This document shows, piece by piece, positions 42,199 through 50,809 of a DNA stretch of 64,000 bases (positions within the stretch are counted from its first letter, which is position 1; each line of letters begins with the position of its first letter). The notes beneath the pieces are model-generated. The model worked only from the letters and a program-made list of their open reading frames with translations, was not told the DNA's origin and ran no database searches. Source of the DNA: Bacillota bacterium (GTDB taxonomy: Bacteria; Bacillota; Clostridia; Monoglobales; Firm-18); contig JAKJBX010000002.1 in NCBI GenBank assembly GCA_022706765.1, positions 1 to 64,000 on the forward strand. Reading direction: 5' to 3'. A program made the position numbers and the translations under genes.

Positions 42199-44427
42199 TT
42201 GAAAATTCTCATGGTGCTGATGGGCCTGGACATCGGAGGTGCGGAAACGCATGTCGTCGAGCTGTCAAAGGCGCTTGCTCTGCGCGGGCACGACATCACG
42301 GTCGTGTCGAGCGGGGGCATATTTGTTGATGAATTGCTGCGTGCCGGTATGCGGCACGTCAAGCTGCCGCTGGGCAGCAGACGGCTTGTAAAGCTGCTGA
42401 AATCCTATATCGGTCTCAGAAGGCTCCTGAAAGCGGAGCATTTTGACCTTGTCCACGCCCATGCGAGGATTCCCGCTTTTCTGTGCGGGATTTTGCACCG
42501 GCGGATGAAGTTCCCGTTCATCACGACGGCGCATTGGGTGTTCAAGACGGGACCCATCCTAAACCTGATGACCGACTGGGGCGAACGCACCATTGCGGTC
42601 AGTGAGGACATCCGGACATACCTCATGGACAATTACGGCGTTTTGCATAACCATATTACCGTGACGATCAACGGCGTCGACACCCAAAAGTTCTCGCCCG
42701 ACACCCCGCCCGGCAGCGTGGTTGCGGAGTTTGACATGCAGCCGTCTGCGCACCGGGTGGTGTATGTCAGCCGCATGGACACCGACCGCAGCGCCGTGGC
42801 GCACAATCTGATCGCCATCACACCGGCTTTTTGCAATAAATACGCCGATTTTGAGCTGGTCATCGTCGGCGGCGGCAACGACTTTGCGGCGGTGAAAGCC
42901 GAGGCGGAGGCGTGCAACAAAAAGGTGGGGCGGCGGGCGGTCATCATGACAGGTCCCCGTGCGGACATTAACCTGTTCGTTGCGGCGTGCGACGTCTTTG
43001 TGGGGGTCAGCAGGGCGGCGCTCGAAGCTATGGCGGCGGCAAAGCCCGTGATCATAGCAGGCAACGAGGGAAACATCGGACTTTTCAGCGAGGACAAGCT
43101 CCCGCTCGGCATCGCCACAAATTTTTGCTGCCGGGGCTGCGCCATACCGACCGACGAATCGCTGATGACCGACATAGACGTGGTGTTTTCGATACCGCAG
43201 GAGGCGAGGGAGGCTCTTGGCACCTACAACAGAAGCGTTATTGAGCGGCTGTTTTCCGGCAGCAGGATGGCGGACGACTGCGAAAGCGCCTATACCGACC
43301 TGCTGTCGATCGACCGTCGGCGTCCGTACGATATTTTGATTTCAGGCTATTACGGCTACAAAAATACCGGCGACGACTCGCTCTTGCAGGCGATCATCCA
43401 AAACCTTTCCGAGATCAAGCCCATGGTTGACATCACCGTCCTGTCCAAAACCCCTGCCGAAACGGCACGGCTTTACGGCGTACGAAGTATCCACCGGTTC
43501 AATGTGTTTCGGGTGCTGTCTGCTATGCGCCGTGCAAAGCTCTTGATCAGCGGCGGCGGAAGTCTTGTTCAGGACGTGACCAGTACCAAATCGCTGTATT
43601 ATTACTTGATGATCATTTCGGCGGCAAAGAAGCTGGGGATGCGTGTGATGGTGTACGCCAGCGGCATAGGACCTATCAACGTGCGCAGGAACAGGGCGTA
43701 TGCGGCGAGGGTTTTGGACCATGCCGACCTCATTACCCTGCGTGAGCACGCCTCAAAGGACGAGTTGAAAGCCATGGGCGTCACGAAGCCGCCCGTCTGT
43801 GTGACCGCCGACCCCGCATTTTCACTCAAACAGGCTGATGAGGCCGCCGTGAGCAGGATATGCGCCAGAGAAGGGCTGCCGGGCAAGCAGGGGTATTTTA
43901 TCGTCAGCGTCAGACCCTGGGAGCGTGCGGGGGTGGATTTGCACAGTGTCCTTGCGCAGCTTTGCGATGATATTTCGGAAAAGTATGGTCTCACACCGGT
44001 ATTTGTGCCGATGCAGCGCAGCTGGGACACCGAAGTTAACCGCCGTATCGCCGGACTCATGAAGAGACATTCCGTCCTGCTGCGGGGCGCGTATACCGGC
44101 AGCGAGCTGATGGGCGTCATCGCCGGCGCACGGCTTGTGGTGGGCATGCGCCTGCATACCTTGATTTATGCAATGGCGGCGTGCGTCCCCGTTTTCGGGC
44201 TGTCCTACGACCCGAAGATAGATTCGGTGATGGGCTACCTGAACCAGCAGGCGATGGCAAACGTTGAACGCCCCGACCTCGACGGGATGAAAGCGTCGGT
44301 CGACGGCATCATGCAAAACTATGACGTCATTCGGGAAACGCTCTCCCGGGAAGCCCAAACCATGCGGCTGTTGACCAAGCGTGACGCCGGGTATGCCATC
44401 GGGCTGACAGCGGGTGAAACCCCTTAA
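42199..44427 (+). CDS. Fusion of a GT4 glycosyltransferase and a CsaB-type polysaccharide pyruvyl transferase
   Basis: The 742-residue protein joins two enzymes. Residues 1 to about 370 are a GT4 glycosyltransferase: LMGLDIGGAETHVVELSKAL, NGVDTQKFSPD, and VFVGVSRAALEAMAAAKPVI, in place of the usual E-x7-E motif. Residues 375-735 are a polysaccharide pyruvyl transferase: ISGYYGYKNTGDDSLLQAII, LISGGGSLVQDVTS, ASGIGPI, SVRPWERA and VGMRLHTLIYAMA. CsaB adds pyruvate ketals to wall polymers, the ligand of SLH domains such as that of the protein at 25.2 kb. I choose TTG 42199, 8 bases after GGAGG, over ATG 42184. Confidence 0.9.
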   Translation: MKILMVLMGLDIGGAETHVVELSKALALRGHDITVVSSGGIFVDELLRAGMRHVKLPLGSRRLVKLLKSYIGLRRLLKAEHFDLVHAHARIPAFLCGILHRRMKFPFITTAHWVFKTGPILNLMTDWGERTIAVSEDIRTYLMDNYGVLHNHITVTINGVDTQKFSPDTPPGSVVAEFDMQPSAHRVVYVSRMDTDRSAVAHNLIAITPAFCNKYADFELVIVGGGNDFAAVKAEAEACNKKVGRRAVIMTGPRADINLFVAACDVFVGVSRAALEAMAAAKPVIIAGNEGNIGLFSEDKLPLGIATNFCCRGCAIPTDESLMTDIDVVFSIPQEAREALGTYNRSVIERLFSGSRMADDCESAYTDLLSIDRRRPYDILISGYYGYKNTGDDSLLQAIIQNLSEIKPMVDITVLSKTPAETARLYGVRSIHRFNVFRVLSAMRRAKLLISGGGSLVQDVTSTKSLYYYLMIISAAKKLGMRVMVYASGIGPINVRRNRAYAARVLDHADLITLREHASKDELKAMGVTKPPVCVTADPAFSLKQADEAAVSRICAREGLPGKQGYFIVSVRPWERAGVDLHSVLAQLCDDISEKYGLTPVFVPMQRSWDTEVNRRIAGLMKRHSVLLRGAYTGSELMGVIAGARLVVGMRLHTLIYAMAACVPVFGLSYDPKIDSVMGYLNQQAMANVERPDLDGMKASVDGIMQNYDVIRETLSREAQTMRLLTKRDAGYAIGLTAGETP

Positions 44428-44481
44428 AAAGCCTCTGTGCAATTTCTACAAAAATATTTTAGAAAAATAGGACTTTTTCTA

Positions 44482-44534
44482 TTGACACACAGGATATGGT
44501 GTTGTATAATTGTTCTATCCACTAAATGTAGTAT
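44482..44534 (+). promoter_or_regulatory. nrdD promoter with two NrdR boxes
   Basis: TTGACA (44482-44487) and TATAAT (44505-44510) are exactly 17 bases apart. A NrdR-type palindrome ACACAGGATATGGTGT (44487-44502) occupies the spacer, and a second, CCACTAAATGTAGTAT (44519-44534), lies 32 bases downstream. NrdR boxes have consensus acaCwAtATaTwGtgt and normally occur in pairs about three helix turns apart. By my count the two sites match at 13 and 12 of 16 positions. Confidence 0.75.
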
Positions 44535-44579
44535 GTTAAAGTGACCGAGAACGATTTTCTATGAAAGGAAGTAAACACC

Positions 44580-46892
44580 ATGATTACGATCGTTAAGCGT
44601 GACGGACGTGTTACGGCATTTCATTATGAAAAAATTGCCGACGCTTTGATGAAAGCATTTGAGGCAAGCGGCGCAAAGAAGGACTATGATTATGCACTCA
44701 GGCTTGCCGAAAAGGTGCAGTCTAAAATAATGGAAGCGGGCATTGATTCCCCCACCGTGGAGCAGGTTCAGGATTTTGTTGAGAACGTGCTGATGGAAAG
44801 CGGGCATGTCCGCACCGCCAAGGCGTACATTTTGTACAGGGCGGAGCGCACACGCTCCCGTGAGATGAACACACGCCTGATGAAGATTTACGAGGACATC
44901 ACCTTTAAGGCGTCGAAGGAGAGCGACATCAAGCGTGAGAACGCCAATGTCAACGGCGACACCGCCATGGGCACCATGCTCAAATACGGCTCGGAGGGCG
45001 CAAAGCAGTTTTTTGACATGTTCGTGTTAAAGCCCGAGCATTCCGAGGCGCACCGCAACGGCGACATCCATATCCATGATTTGGACTTCCTCACCATGAC
45101 CACCACCTGCTGCCAGATCGACCTTATCCGGCTTTTTAAGGACGGTTTCTGCACGGGTCACGGCGTGTTGCGCGAACCGAACGACATCGCAAGCTATGCG
45201 GCGCTTGCCTGCATCGCCATACAGTCCAATCAAAACGACCAGCACGGCGGACAGAGCGTGCCGAACTTTGATTACGGCATCGCCCCTGGCGTCGTCAAGA
45301 CCTACCGCCGGAAGTACCGCCACAACCTCGCCAAGGCTTTGGAGCTTTTGGGCGGCGTCATCATAGAGGACGGCGAGCTCAAAGCCATTCAGAACGGGCT
45401 GTTGGAAAAAGGACTTGTGCTGCGCATGGAGGACTATAAAAAGTATTGCGAGGCGGAGCAAAAGCCGCTTGCCGAAAAGGGCATCGACAAGGAATTGATT
45501 AAAAAATGCCAAAAATACGCACTGGAAAAATCGCTGGTCGAAACCGACCGCGCGACCTTCCAGGCGATGGAGGCGCTTGTCCATAACCTCAACACCATGC
45601 ACTCCCGTGCGGGCGCGCAGACGCCGTTTTCGTCCATCAACTACGGCATGGACACCTCGCCCGAGGGCAGAATGGTCATCAAAAACATCCTGCTGGCGCA
45701 GGAGCAGGGGCTTGGCGGAGGTGAAACGCCGATCTTCCCGATCCACATCTTCCGTGTGAAAGAGGGGGTCAACTACAACCCCGATGACCCGAGCTACGAC
45801 CTGTTCCGCCTGGCAATGCGTGTCAGCGCAAAACGGCTGTTCCCCAACTTTTCATTCCAGGATGCGCCCTTTAACATCAAATACTACAAGCCCGGGCATC
45901 CCGAGACGGAGATTTCCTACATGGGCTGCCGCACGAGGGTCGTCGGCAACGTCTATGACCCTGAGCGTGAAATATCGTTCAGCAGGGGCAACCTCAGCTT
46001 TACCTCCATCAATCTGCCGAGGATTGCGATCAAGGCGAACAAGCGCATCGACTGGTTCTTTGAGGAGCTGGACAAAAAGATTGACCTGTGCATTGACCAG
46101 CTGATGGAGCGCTTTGAGATACAGGCGGCAAAGAAGGTGCGTAACTATCCCTTCCTGATGGGGGAAGGCGTTTGGCTTGACAGCGAGAAATTAAAACCCG
46201 ACGACGAGGTGCGGGAGGTGTTGAAGCATGGCACGCTCACCATTGGTTTTATCGGTCTTGCCGAAACGCTTGTAGGTCTGACGGGTAAGCATCACGGTGA
46301 AAGCGAAGCCTCGCAGAACTTAGGACTCGATATCGTTGCCCATATGCGTGACCGCATGGACCAGGAAAGCAAAAAGCGGGGACTGAACTTTACACTGATC
46401 GCCACCCCTGCCGAGGGGCTGTCGGGCAGGTTCGTCAAGATCGACCGGAAGCTTTTCGGCGAGATCGCAGGCGTCACCGATAAGGAGTATTACACCAACA
46501 GCTTCCACGTTCCGGTCTACTACCCCATCGGTGCGTTTGACAAAATCAAAATCGAGGCGCCGTACCACGCGCTGACCAACGCCGGACACATCACCTATGT
46601 CGAATTTGACGGCGATGCGGCGAACAACCTGACAGCGTTTGAAAAGGTTATCCGTACGATGCACGACGCAGGCGTGGGCTATGGCTCGATCAACCATCCC
46701 GTCGACCGTGACCCGGTCTGCGGCTATAACGGTATTATCGGAGATTCCTGCCCGAAGTGCGGACGAGAGGAGTCGGACATCGGTTTTGAGCGCATCCGCA
46801 GGATTACGGGATATTTAGTCGGCAACTTGGAGCGCTTTAATAACGCCAAGCTGTCGGAGGTTAGGGACAGGATAAAGCACAACGCAAAATGA
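44580..46892 (+). CDS. nrdD: Anaerobic ribonucleoside-triphosphate reductase
   Basis: This glycyl-radical enzyme reduces ribonucleotides to deoxyribonucleotides without oxygen. The 770-residue product has an N-terminal ATP-cone (MITIVKRDGRVTAFHYEKIA), HIHDLDF, QNDQHGGQSVPNFDYG, the zinc site CGYNGIIGDSCPKCG near the end, and the glycyl-radical loop RRITGYLVGNLERFNNAK near residue 750. GAAAGGAAG precedes the ATG. It lies 32 bases upstream of nrdG. Its promoter carries two apparent NrdR boxes. Its presence indicates an anaerobic or facultative lifestyle. Confidence 0.97.
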   Translation: MITIVKRDGRVTAFHYEKIADALMKAFEASGAKKDYDYALRLAEKVQSKIMEAGIDSPTVEQVQDFVENVLMESGHVRTAKAYILYRAERTRSREMNTRLMKIYEDITFKASKESDIKRENANVNGDTAMGTMLKYGSEGAKQFFDMFVLKPEHSEAHRNGDIHIHDLDFLTMTTTCCQIDLIRLFKDGFCTGHGVLREPNDIASYAALACIAIQSNQNDQHGGQSVPNFDYGIAPGVVKTYRRKYRHNLAKALELLGGVIIEDGELKAIQNGLLEKGLVLRMEDYKKYCEAEQKPLAEKGIDKELIKKCQKYALEKSLVETDRATFQAMEALVHNLNTMHSRAGAQTPFSSINYGMDTSPEGRMVIKNILLAQEQGLGGGETPIFPIHIFRVKEGVNYNPDDPSYDLFRLAMRVSAKRLFPNFSFQDAPFNIKYYKPGHPETEISYMGCRTRVVGNVYDPEREISFSRGNLSFTSINLPRIAIKANKRIDWFFEELDKKIDLCIDQLMERFEIQAAKKVRNYPFLMGEGVWLDSEKLKPDDEVREVLKHGTLTIGFIGLAETLVGLTGKHHGESEASQNLGLDIVAHMRDRMDQESKKRGLNFTLIATPAEGLSGRFVKIDRKLFGEIAGVTDKEYYTNSFHVPVYYPIGAFDKIKIEAPYHALTNAGHITYVEFDGDAANNLTAFEKVIRTMHDAGVGYGSINHPVDRDPVCGYNGIIGDSCPKCGREESDIGFERIRRITGYLVGNLERFNNAKLSEVRDRIKHNAK

Positions 46893-46924
46893 TGCCGTAA
46901 AAAGATAGAGGAAGGTGATGTGCG

Positions 46925-47416
46925 GTGATCAGAATTTCGGGTATTGCGCCCGAATCCATCGTTGACGGTCCGGGGATACGCTATACGGTGTTCACGCAGG
47001 GCTGTCCGCACAGGTGCGAGGGCTGCCACAACCCCGAAACGCACGACCCGTCGGGCGGCTATGACATCACCGCCGGCGAGATCCTCCAAAATATCCGAAA
47101 AAATCCGCTGCTCGACGGCGTCACGCTGTCGGGCGGTGAGCCTTTTATGCAGCCGAAGCAGCTTTTGCCCCTTGTCAGGAAAGTCAAGGAAGAGGGTCTG
47201 TCGGTCATCGTATACAGCGGCTATACCTTTGAAGAGCTGATGAGAAATGCTGACGCCGTGGCGCTTTTGCAGTACGCCGACATTTTGATAGACGGCAGGT
47301 TCATCCTTGCCGATCGCAGCTTGGAGCTGTTGTTCCGAGGCTCGAAGAACCAGCGAATTATCGACGTACCAAAGTCGCTGTCAGAGGGGAAAGCGGTTTT
47401 AGCGGATTTGCGGTGA
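46925..47416 (+). CDS. nrdG: Anaerobic ribonucleotide reductase activating protein
   Basis: NrdG is a radical SAM enzyme that places the glycyl radical on NrdD. The 163-residue product has the cluster motif CPHRCEGCHNPETHD, TLSGGEPFMQP and VYSGYTFEEL. The start is GTG 46925, with GGAAGGTGATG upstream. It follows nrdD directly as usual. An R1 repeat copy starts 18 bases after its stop codon, with no separate terminator seen. Confidence 0.96.
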   Translation: MIRISGIAPESIVDGPGIRYTVFTQGCPHRCEGCHNPETHDPSGGYDITAGEILQNIRKNPLLDGVTLSGGEPFMQPKQLLPLVRKVKEEGLSVIVYSGYTFEELMRNADAVALLQYADILIDGRFILADRSLELLFRGSKNQRIIDVPKSLSEGKAVLADLR

Positions 47417-47433
47417 GCGTTTTGCTCATTTAG

Positions 47434-47550
47434 AGGAAATTACGCAAAACCGGCGTAATTTCCGCGCTTCGGCGAAATGAATCCGCCTATGCTTACCCTC
47501 GCGGGGAGAGAAGATGCGTTTTGGAAAGCGCTACGTACTGAAACGCTTTT
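47434..47550 (+). repeat. Dispersed 120-bp multi-hairpin repeat (family R1), copy C
   Basis: It runs from AGGAAATTACGCAAAACCGG to GAAACGCTTTTTC and is nearly identical to copy D at 56374 and, reversed, to copy B at 26442. It ends 8 bases before the promoter of the cation exporter gene. Unlike the others it is not in the 3' orientation of a preceding gene. Confidence 0.85.
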
Positions 47551-47558
47551 TCAAGCGC

Positions 47559-47587
47559 TTGACATCTGACAGATTATGGTGTATAAT
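47559..47587 (+). promoter_or_regulatory. Promoter of the riboswitch-cation exporter unit
   Basis: TTGACA (47559-47564) and TATAAT (47582-47587) are 17 bases apart, a consensus sigma-A promoter. Transcription would start about 10 bases before the riboswitch. Confidence 0.85.
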
Positions 47588-47604
47588 GTATTTAATGTAA
47601 TATT

Positions 47605-47697
47605 AACAGGTCGTGTACAAAGCATTGTGCACTGACCGGGTCGGATTTCCGACAGCGAGTGATGACTCGTGGGACGCTTTTTGTTCCACGAGTTTTT
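47605..47697 (+). ncRNA. NiCo (czcD-motif) riboswitch with terminator
   Basis: A four-helix junction can be drawn. P1 is AACAGG with the later TTTGTT; P2 is GTGTAC/GTGCAC; P3 is GTCGG/CCGAC; P4 is GCGAGT/ACTCGT around GATG; with GGGAC after P4. This is the layout of the czcD/NiCo riboswitch, and the gene downstream is a cation diffusion facilitator, as in known cases. A terminator stem ACTCGTGGGA/TTCCACGAGT plus T6 shares bases with P4 and P1, so metal binding would favour read-through. I could not test the motif with a covariance model. Confidence 0.75.
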
Positions 47698-47772
47698 TAA
47701 CAAAGCGATAAATTGCTTTGTTAAAAAAGATTAATTCATTCCTTAGCAAAGGCGTTAAGTCAGCGCACCCTG
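47693..47772 (+). repeat. Hairpin-core composite element (family R2), degenerate copy
   Basis: Hairpin 1 is a 14-bp perfect stem (TTTTTTAACAAAGC, 47693-47728) that shares its T-run with the riboswitch terminator. The core ATTCCTTAGCAAAGGC follows and then decays; hairpin 2 is lost. Confidence 0.6.
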
Positions 47773-47798
47773 CAAGAGATTTTTATAACGGAGGCATT

Positions 47799-48701
47799 AT
47801 GCACAGCAATGAAAGAAGCAGTATTATAAACCGTGTGTCAGTGGTATCCATCCTCACAAACGGAACCTTGTCGGTCATCAAGCTGATTGCCGGCGTATTC
47901 GCGTACAGTCAGGCGCTTATTTCCGACGGCGTGGATTCGCTGGCGGATGTTTTGATGACCCTGATCGTGCTGGCGGGCGTCAACATGGGCAAAAAGTCCA
48001 AGGATGCCAACCACCCCTACGGGCACGAGAAAATCGAGAGCATGGCAGCCATCTTGCTGTCCTCTGTTTTGTTGGTTACGGCGGGCGGCATCGCCTTCAA
48101 GGGCGTTAACAGCATCAACCACATCATTGCAGGCGGTGAGGTGGAGACGCCTAAGCTCTATGCGCTCATCGTTGCGGCAGTGTCGATTGCCTCCAAGGAG
48201 CTGCTATACCGCTATGCCAAAAAGGCGGCAAAAAAAACCAACAGCTCTGCACTGATGGCGGATGCGTGGAATTTTCGCACCGACGCCATCGCCTCTGTCG
48301 GCAGCTTTTTGGGCGTGGGCGGTGCGATTGTCGGTATCCCGCTGCTCGATCCTATCGCTTCGCTGTTCATCGCTGTTTTAATTGTACGTGTGGCGGTGAA
48401 AATCGGTATCACGGCAATCAACGAGGTCACAGACCATGCGGCGGACGATGCAACGCAGCAGATGATTTACGACACGATTGCTATGGTCAAGGGCGTATGG
48501 TATATTGACGAGCTGCGCACACGGCTGCATGGCAGCAGGCTGTGCGTGGACGTGGACATTGCCGTAGACGGTCAGATTTCGGTCGAACAAGCGCACGGGA
48601 TCGCCGACCAGGTCAGTGAGGCGGTGTATGCGTGCAGCCTCGGCGTGAAGCAGTGCATGGTGCATGTCAATCCATACAAACCTGAGGGAGACGAACAATA
48701 G
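47799..48701 (+). CDS. Cation diffusion facilitator (metal exporter), probably cobalt/nickel
   Basis: The 300-residue protein has six membrane segments and a C-terminal cytoplasmic domain. The metal site in helix 2 reads DGVDSLADVLM. In helix 5 it reads ADAWNFRTDAIAS, where the usual His or Asp four residues before the last Asp is Asn. These exporters exchange divalent metals for protons. The NiCo-type leader argues for cobalt and/or nickel, but sequence alone does not exclude manganese, iron or zinc. ATG 47799 is chosen because GGAGG lies 6 bases upstream, and the longer ORF would run into the leader. Confidence 0.92.
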   Translation: MHSNERSSIINRVSVVSILTNGTLSVIKLIAGVFAYSQALISDGVDSLADVLMTLIVLAGVNMGKKSKDANHPYGHEKIESMAAILLSSVLLVTAGGIAFKGVNSINHIIAGGEVETPKLYALIVAAVSIASKELLYRYAKKAAKKTNSSALMADAWNFRTDAIASVGSFLGVGGAIVGIPLLDPIASLFIAVLIVRVAVKIGITAINEVTDHAADDATQQMIYDTIAMVKGVWYIDELRTRLHGSRLCVDVDIAVDGQISVEQAHGIADQVSEAVYACSLGVKQCMVHVNPYKPEGDEQ

Positions 48702-48801
48702 GGGAACAACGGGGACAAGCGGTCATGGTTGTTCTCATTGCATGGTTATTATTGGATTTTTGGGCATAAAATTTTTGACAAACCGTCCCTGTTATCCGCA
48801 A

Positions 48802-48839
48802 AAAAATCCTACTTGCCTTGATAGGCAAATCGGATTTTT
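48802..48839 (+). terminator. Terminator downstream of the cation exporter
   Basis: AAAAATCC and TTGCC pair with GGCAA and GGATTTTT across a small internal loop, ending in T5. Confidence 0.8.
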
Positions 48840-48986
48840 CTATGGTTGAGTTTCTATGGAAACGCTAAAATAAATATATTGCAGTTAAGGGGCGAGTGGT
48901 TGTATTTGCTCCGCAAATCTTTACCGGCAAGTATGCCCTAGGCGGTGGTGCATTTATAAAATTTTCCATTATGGCGCAAAAAAATA

Positions 48987-49016
48987 CCGCCACATACCAT
49001 TTCTGATATGCGGCGG
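48987..49016 (-). terminator. Terminator of the small membrane protein gene
   Basis: On the minus strand, CCGCC-CATA pairs with TATG-GGCGG, followed by TATTTTTTT. In 48840-48986 no gene is seen. Confidence 0.7.
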
Positions 49017-49033
49017 AAAAATTAACTTTACCA

Positions 49034-49396
49034 TTACTTTTTTAATAATAGGTAGATGGCACAAAAAAGCCCGATAGCTAAGCAAAAAGATGCAATAATA
49101 ATTATTGGAACATTTCTGTTGTTATCATTTATAAAATATATGATTGATATGGTCGCCATATACAAATATAAAGCTATAGAAACAGTATAATGCACATTAG
49201 GTTTTTTCATGAATATGAGGCGTAATGCAACATCTAATAATAGGAATATAGGTATTATCAATCCAAATCCGGAAAATTTCACGGGTAATTTTCTTGTTAA
49301 TTCCGGATTCATTCCTAAAAACAAATTACTTAGAAATACAATACCTGCATTAATGAATAATAAAATCCAATTTAAACAAGCAATAAAATTAGTCAT
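49034..49396 (-). CDS. Small four-helix membrane protein, possible immunity protein
   Basis: The 120-residue protein has four hydrophobic segments (MTNFIACLNWILLFINAGIV; FGLIIPIFLLLDVALRLIF; and two more) and is much more AT-rich than its neighbours, so it looks recently acquired. I recognise no family. It starts 13 bases after the end of a toxin-like fragment on the same strand, the arrangement of toxin and immunity genes in polymorphic toxin loci. This makes a membrane immunity role plausible, by inference only. GGAG precedes the ATG and a terminator follows. Confidence 0.65.
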   Translation of the reverse strand: MTNFIACLNWILLFINAGIVFLSNLFLGMNPELTRKLPVKFSGFGLIIPIFLLLDVALRLIFMKKPNVHYTVSIALYLYMATISIIYFINDNNRNVPIIIIASFCLAIGLFCAIYLLLKK

Positions 49397-49409
49397 TATG
49401 CTCGCTCCT

Positions 49410-49661
49410 TTATTTAATTCCGTATTGTGGCACTACTGTAACTACCGTGTCAACATTAAAACCACTTCCTACGGGAATAACACCCGCACTTTTAATATAG
49501 CTTTTTAATGCCCCAGATGGAGTTAAGGCATAAGCTCTTGTGTTGTAATAATCTGCAAAGCCTTTATCTCCTGTGCTACCGCTAAAGTTTCCACCATCAT
49601 ATGGCACCCCTTTGGAAGTTTTAGCAAGCGGATGTGTATGTGTACGAATACACCACACCAC
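49410..49661 (-). pseudogene. Truncated C-terminal toxin-like fragment with JAMM-like motif
   Basis: The 83-codon frame reads VWCIRTHTHPLAKTS and FSGSTGDKGFADYYNTRAYA, then LTPSGALKSYIKSAG. The HTHP with a later S-x-x-D is the pattern of JAMM/MPN metalloproteases found at the C-terminus of Rhs-type polymorphic toxins. The frame opens with a GTG that has no ribosome binding site, and an in-frame TGA lies just upstream, so the body of the original gene is missing. AT-rich and probably foreign. The gap 49662-49791 shows no gene. Confidence 0.6.
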
Positions 49662-49791
49662 CCCGACTCATACCTTGAAGAACAACGGGAGCGATTCTCA
49701 TTGTCACAAATTTTTCGCGACTCCCCCCGTAATCCCCGTTATTCTCGCTATTTGTAATACAGATGTTCCTTTTGACTTGCTGTCTCGGTCG

Positions 49792-50742
49792 TCATTCGTC
49801 CTCGAAGTTTACACATTCCGAAATGATGTAGAGCGGGCGGTTCCTGCTCTCGTCGTAAATCCTGCCGATGTATTCCCCGACGATGGAAACCGATAAAAGC
49901 TGAACCCCTGCAAAAAAGGTGATCGCCGTCATCAGCGACGTCCAGCCGGGGCTGATGGTACCCTTTTGCATCAGGTGCATGATGAGCGCATAAATCAAAA
50001 TTGCCGCTGCGACCAGCATGGCGCAAACACCCAAAAAGCCGACAAGCTTCAAGGGCTTGACGGAAAACGAAATGATGCCGTCCCAGGCGAATTTCAGCAT
50101 TTTCTTCAAGGGATATTTGGTGTCGCCCGCCAAACGCTCGTCACGCTCATATTCGATCGGCGCTTGCTTAAAGCCCAGCCAGCTGACGATTCCCCGGATG
50201 AAACGGTTGCGCTCGGGCAGCTGCTTGAACGCCTCGACTACCTTGCGGTCCATCAGGCGAAAGTCGCCGGTGTCGGTCGGGATTTTCACGTCGGAAAGCG
50301 ACGCAAGCACCCGGTAAAAGCACTTGGCGGTCAGCAGCTTGAACCATGTTTCACCCTTGCGTTTTTTGCGCTTGGCGTACACGACCTCTATGCCCTCGCG
50401 CCACATATTTACCATTTGTGGGATTAACTCCGGCGGGTCCTGCAAATCGGCGTCTATTACCACGACACAGTCGCCGCCCGCACGGCTCACGCCTGCGGTC
50501 AGCGCCATCTGGTGTCCGAAGTTCCTCGAAAAGCTGATGATTTTCACATGTCTGTCCGCTGCCGCCAGTTCTTTCAGTATCGGCAGGGTCTGGTCGGCGC
50601 TGCCGTCATTGACGAATATCAATTCATAAGGGGCGCCCATGCCCTGCATCACGGCTGTCAGACGCTGATAGCACGTCTTGGCGACCAGCTCCTCAAAGTA
50701 CATGGGTATAACCACCGAAATCAAACCGTCGTTCAATGTCAT
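49792..50742 (-). CDS. GT2-family glycosyltransferase (DPM1/GtrB-like)
   Basis: The 316-residue protein begins LISVVIPMYFEE, a GT-A fold, with YELIFVNDGSADQTLPILKE, VVIDADLQDPPELIPQMV and TGDFRLMDRKVVEAFKQLPE. Two C-terminal membrane helices (LVGFLGVCAMLVAAAILIYA; LMTAITFFAGVQLLSVSI) and the end motif GEYIGRIYDESRNRPLYII follow. Such enzymes move a sugar from a nucleotide donor to undecaprenyl phosphate for wall polymer decoration or lipid-linked glycans. The sugar is unknown. Transcribed alone, toward the AT-rich patch. Confidence 0.92.
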   Translation of the reverse strand: MTLNDGLISVVIPMYFEELVAKTCYQRLTAVMQGMGAPYELIFVNDGSADQTLPILKELAAADRHVKIISFSRNFGHQMALTAGVSRAGGDCVVVIDADLQDPPELIPQMVNMWREGIEVVYAKRKKRKGETWFKLLTAKCFYRVLASLSDVKIPTDTGDFRLMDRKVVEAFKQLPERNRFIRGIVSWLGFKQAPIEYERDERLAGDTKYPLKKMLKFAWDGIISFSVKPLKLVGFLGVCAMLVAAAILIYALIMHLMQKGTISPGWTSLMTAITFFAGVQLLSVSIVGEYIGRIYDESRNRPLYIISECVNFEDE

Positions 50743-50809
50743 CCGCCTCGCTTTATATATGATTTAAACTGTTTGCGCTCATTATACCACTATCGGTTTC
50801 AAATGACAA

